Shown here in pieces: positions 61,121 to 64,000 of a stretch of 64,000 nt of DNA. The first letter of the stretch is position 1; each line of letters opens with the position of its first letter. The position numbers and the translations under genes are program-made. The stretch comes from Pieris napi (taxonomy: Eukaryota > Arthropoda > Insecta > Lepidoptera > Pieridae): assembly GCF_905475465.1 (NCBI RefSeq), contig NC_062245.1, forward strand, positions 1,612,001 to 1,676,000, in the 5' to 3' direction. Under the pieces are notes generated by a model. That model was given only the letters and a program-made list of their open reading frames with translations. It did not search any database and had not been told where the DNA came from.

Positions 61121-61952
61121 TTCTCATGAAGGTTCACGCGAACGAGGTCACGGGAAAAGCAAATTACAAAAATACATTATTTATGAGTAATTATTATGAT
61201 AATATAGATTATAAATATCTATCATGATAAAGAGATGATTGTTTTACGTTGTATTACAATGTTTTAGGTATTGTTATTTACGATTTTCACATTTAATAAT
61301 AGTAAATTCACTTACACTAATTAATCGTAAGATATTTTTTTTTTATTATTAATCATACAATCAGACTTTGCGACTATAAGTAGATACGTTGAGTGCTTCT
61401 TGACGTGTTAGGCGCTACTCCCAGCGGAGCCTGCCTATTCTTATTAAAACTCAGTCTGTTGGGTTGTGCTGGAAATATAATTTATCAGCATGGTACCATG
61501 TTATGATACCTAACCCACGAGAATGTAAGTGTGTGCTCCTATTTCACCATGCCTTCTGATAGGGGACAAACTCCTTCTATTACCTCTACTTCATAGCGAT
61601 CACGACCCCTCAAGTCAAGAGTGTACCGGATAGGAAGAAGAAACCATGATTGTTTTTGTTAGCGATGCAACCGCCTCCCCTCTACCCCTAATTTTGTATT
61701 AGTTTTAAGCTCATATTTTAAACCATTCAAGTCAGTTTTACCCTACTTCAAAGAAAGAGTTTTATTTAAACATCTCCATACAACAACCGCCATCGAAATT
61801 TACTGGCGCAGTCTGTATGATTACGTCGATATATTATCACTAAAAGTCTTCTTAAAATTAGGGACCGTGGAATATTATCGGAATATCGGTGACCTATTTC
61901 TAAAATCGAATGGGAATACCGTGACGCGATCAAACGCGATTTAAGTATATCT
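61121..61952. other. intergenic, nothing recognised
   Basis: No supported gene or repeat partner. Confidence 0.45.
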
Positions 61953-62270
61953 GTTAACGTAAAATTGTAAACACCGTTAGATTGTAATCTATCTCGCGAG
62001 ATTATAAACTGTCGAAAGATTGTGAACCTCAGCGTACTGCTGACAATTTAACGTATTATTATTCTGTAGATTGTACTACACTAACTTAGTTATCATTCAA
62101 ACTTCTTTGGTCAATTACAGATTAATTTTACTTCCCAAACATTTCATATAACTACCGAATAATAATACCTTAAATTGTAAGCAGTTCGTTGCGGTTCACA
62201 ATATTTCGACAGTTTACAATCTCGCAAGATATATTACAATCTAACGGTGTTTACAATTTTACGGTGACAT
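61953..62270. mobile_element. MITE with ~75-bp terminal inverted repeats
   Basis: TTAACGTAAAATTGTAAACACCGTTAGATTGTAAT... (61954-62028) pairs with about 62194-62268 through the GACAGTTTACAATCTCGC region. Noncoding. Confidence 0.65.
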
Positions 62271-62344
62271 ATCCAACCACCGCCACCGAACTTCACTCTA
62301 GGCTAAATTAATTTACATGCTTATAAGTTTTAAATATTAAACAA

Positions 62345-62612
62345 ACTACTTTTTTTTTTAATGGCTCTGGCACGATTTGTGCAGTAGCCAGCGTCAAGTA
62401 TAGGATTTTTTTATAATTCGTGCTTGTCTTTTTTTTTTCGTCCGTGTCCTTCATGTACGGTTTAAGCACTCGCCCGGTACCGCACAACCCTCCCAAAAGC
62501 CGAGAACAAATTTTAAATTAAATTAAAACTTGCTCTCGAACCGGGAATCGAACCCGGTACCCCTCACCTAGATGCCACTTAATAAGACCGCTAGGCTATG
62601 AGGCCCCCCCAA
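62345..62612 (-). mobile_element. tRNA-derived SINE, family 3
   Basis: Reverse strand begins GGCCTCATAGCCTAGCGGTCTTA (A-box) and has GGGTTCGATTCCCGGTTCGAG (B-box), then about 150 bases of unrelated body ending in poly-A. The 5' end does not pair with the sequence after the B-box, so it is not a tRNA gene. Confidence 0.6.
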
Positions 62613-62957
62613 ACTACTTTTTAAATTTAAATGATTTCAGATGACATTATAATGTTTAAATATGTTTTTGCGATGTATAGATTTTTATAAAAGTTTAGAT
62701 TAGTTTTCTCTTTAATAATACCAAAAACAATAGAAGTAGGCCTAGTAAGTTCGACAACAACCTTTCTGAATACGATTAAGTATAAATATTCCGTTCACAG
62801 TTCAGGCATAGCTACGCTCGCCAAAACAGTCCTTGCTTAGCTGTCAATATCCTACAGGCTAAGAGCGAGATGTCATTAAAAAATTCTCTGACCGTGGACA
62901 CTGTGGCATTCCTGTTAGTTGGCTGCTCAGTCATCGTGCGAAGCTCCTTGCGTTTTT

Positions 62958-63374
62958 GAAGTGAAACTTCTTTAGGTACATGAGGGTAATTTTTTTACGG
63001 ATTAAACGCAATAATAATATTAGCGTCACGAAGATGTGCAGCGTTTTTGTCGAAGAAAAGGAAGAGACCGATTGAGAGAGAGTGAGAAGGGTGATACACC
63101 TTCTAGAAATTCTATTTTTAAAATTAAAATTTCGTAAAGAGAATTTATGAAATATTAGTATTTTATAATTTTAATTGTAAATTAAAATGTCACGTGCTTT
63201 TATTATCTAAGAAATAAATTTAAAAAATTAAATTTATAATTTGTATTAATTTTCGACACTTAATATTTTAATGACAATTAAATTCTCGGAAAAAAAGTCT
63301 CGGAAATATAAGTTTTAGATTTGTATTAATACGAACAAGACTTAAAAATTAGATTGCCAAAGAAGTTTCACTTC
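62958..63374. mobile_element. MITE with GAAGTGAAACTTCTTT ends
   Basis: Exact 16-base inverted ends (GAAGTGAAACTTCTTT at 62958, its complement ending 63374) around an AT-rich interior without ORFs. The ends are nearly palindromic, like those at 10966-11198. Confidence 0.55.
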
Positions 63375-63570
63375 TGATATGTGTATAGGTCGGTTATCGA
63401 AAGCTGGCGCGTTCACAGTACTCACACTAATGCAATTTCACTATACAGTATGTTTAAAAATAGTACGTTTTTTGCCAAGCTATATATTTTAGCCTACTCT
63501 GGTTTTAGTAAGGTTGGGTGGGTTGTAAATAAATAAAAATGTGTCAAATACATATAAATATTATGTGCAT

Positions 63571-63770
63571 ACGAGGGTGGATCCAAAAGTTCTAAGCCCG
63601 ACCAAGAACGTATAAGAGTAGTTTGTGTAAATAATTTTTCATTTTTCGACATAAGCTCCATCTAGATCAACACACTTCACTTTTACTTCACTCACTATTA
63701 TTTCAATACTCCTCTTAGAAACCCCAATCGCATCTGATGTCAAATTAAATATAACATTTTTTCATTAAAC
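63571..63770 (-). pseudogene. mariner-like transposase C-terminal remnant with terminal repeat
   Basis: The reverse strand codes VKCVDLDGAYVEK then stop, like the mariner transposase C-terminus, and runs into a CGAGGGTGGATCCAAAAGTT end typical of mariner terminal repeats. The rest of the transposase is not recognisable before the window edge. Confidence 0.5.
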
Positions 63771-64000
63771 TGTTTTTATTAAGATGCTTAAAATAATTAA
63801 AAATGTTGTGCACCATTTCACGAGATTGCCCTGGTAGTCTAGTCGACAAGTTGAAAATGGAACAAAATAGAGATACTGCTCTTAAAATTATGTGCGATAG
63901 CGAAGAACTCCTAGATAGAGTTCTGGGAGTCAGGAGTTTTTTATTGGAAATTTCCTCCTCTTTCAGAATCTTTATTTGAAATTTCTTAAATATTAATAGT

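Overview
The window is AT-rich animal nuclear DNA. It has spliced genes with GT-AG introns, abundant tRNA-derived SINEs, non-LTR retrotransposon 3' ends and many short inverted-repeat (MITE-like) elements. The repeat repertoire and the type of digestive protease encoded point to an insect, most probably a moth or butterfly (inference; the species was not identified).

The only convincing host genes are four tandem plus-strand genes for secreted M14A (carboxypeptidase A/B-type) zinc carboxypeptidases. They lie at 11547-20279 (gene 1, 447 aa), 20871-26833 (gene 2, 437 aa), 47373-54504 (gene 3, 409 aa) and 55786-59000 (gene 4, 439 aa). I rebuilt every exon by following reading frame and splice sites. 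All four models are open from start to stop and share the order signal peptide, propeptide, peptidase domain. They form two close pairs, 1+2 (591 bp apart) and 3+4 (1.3 kb apart), separated by about 20 kb of repeats. Genes 2 and 4 keep every catalytic residue and should be active. Gene 1 keeps the zinc ligands but has Leu for the catalytic Glu270 (bovine CPA numbering). Gene 3 has lost all three zinc ligands, Arg127, Asn144, Arg145, Tyr248 and Glu270 while keeping an intact frame and splice sites, so it looks like a maintained pseudoenzyme. Genes 1, 2 and 4 end in a hydrophobic tail that could be a GPI-anchor signal; gene 3 does not.

Region by region: 1-11.5 kb is intergenic and full of MITE and LINE remnants, including a PIF/Harbinger-like element with TAA target duplications. 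11.5-26.8 kb holds genes 1 and 2, whose introns carry many elements, notably a 1.4-kb near-perfect inverted repeat in gene 1. 26.9-47.3 kb is intergenic with LINE and SINE copies and a second 1.2-kb inverted repeat. 47.4-59.0 kb holds genes 3 and 4. 59-64 kb is repeats, ending in a mariner remnant. I found no rRNA, true tRNA, CRISPR array or prokaryotic feature. Coordinates of repeats are approximate unless terminal repeats or target duplications are described.
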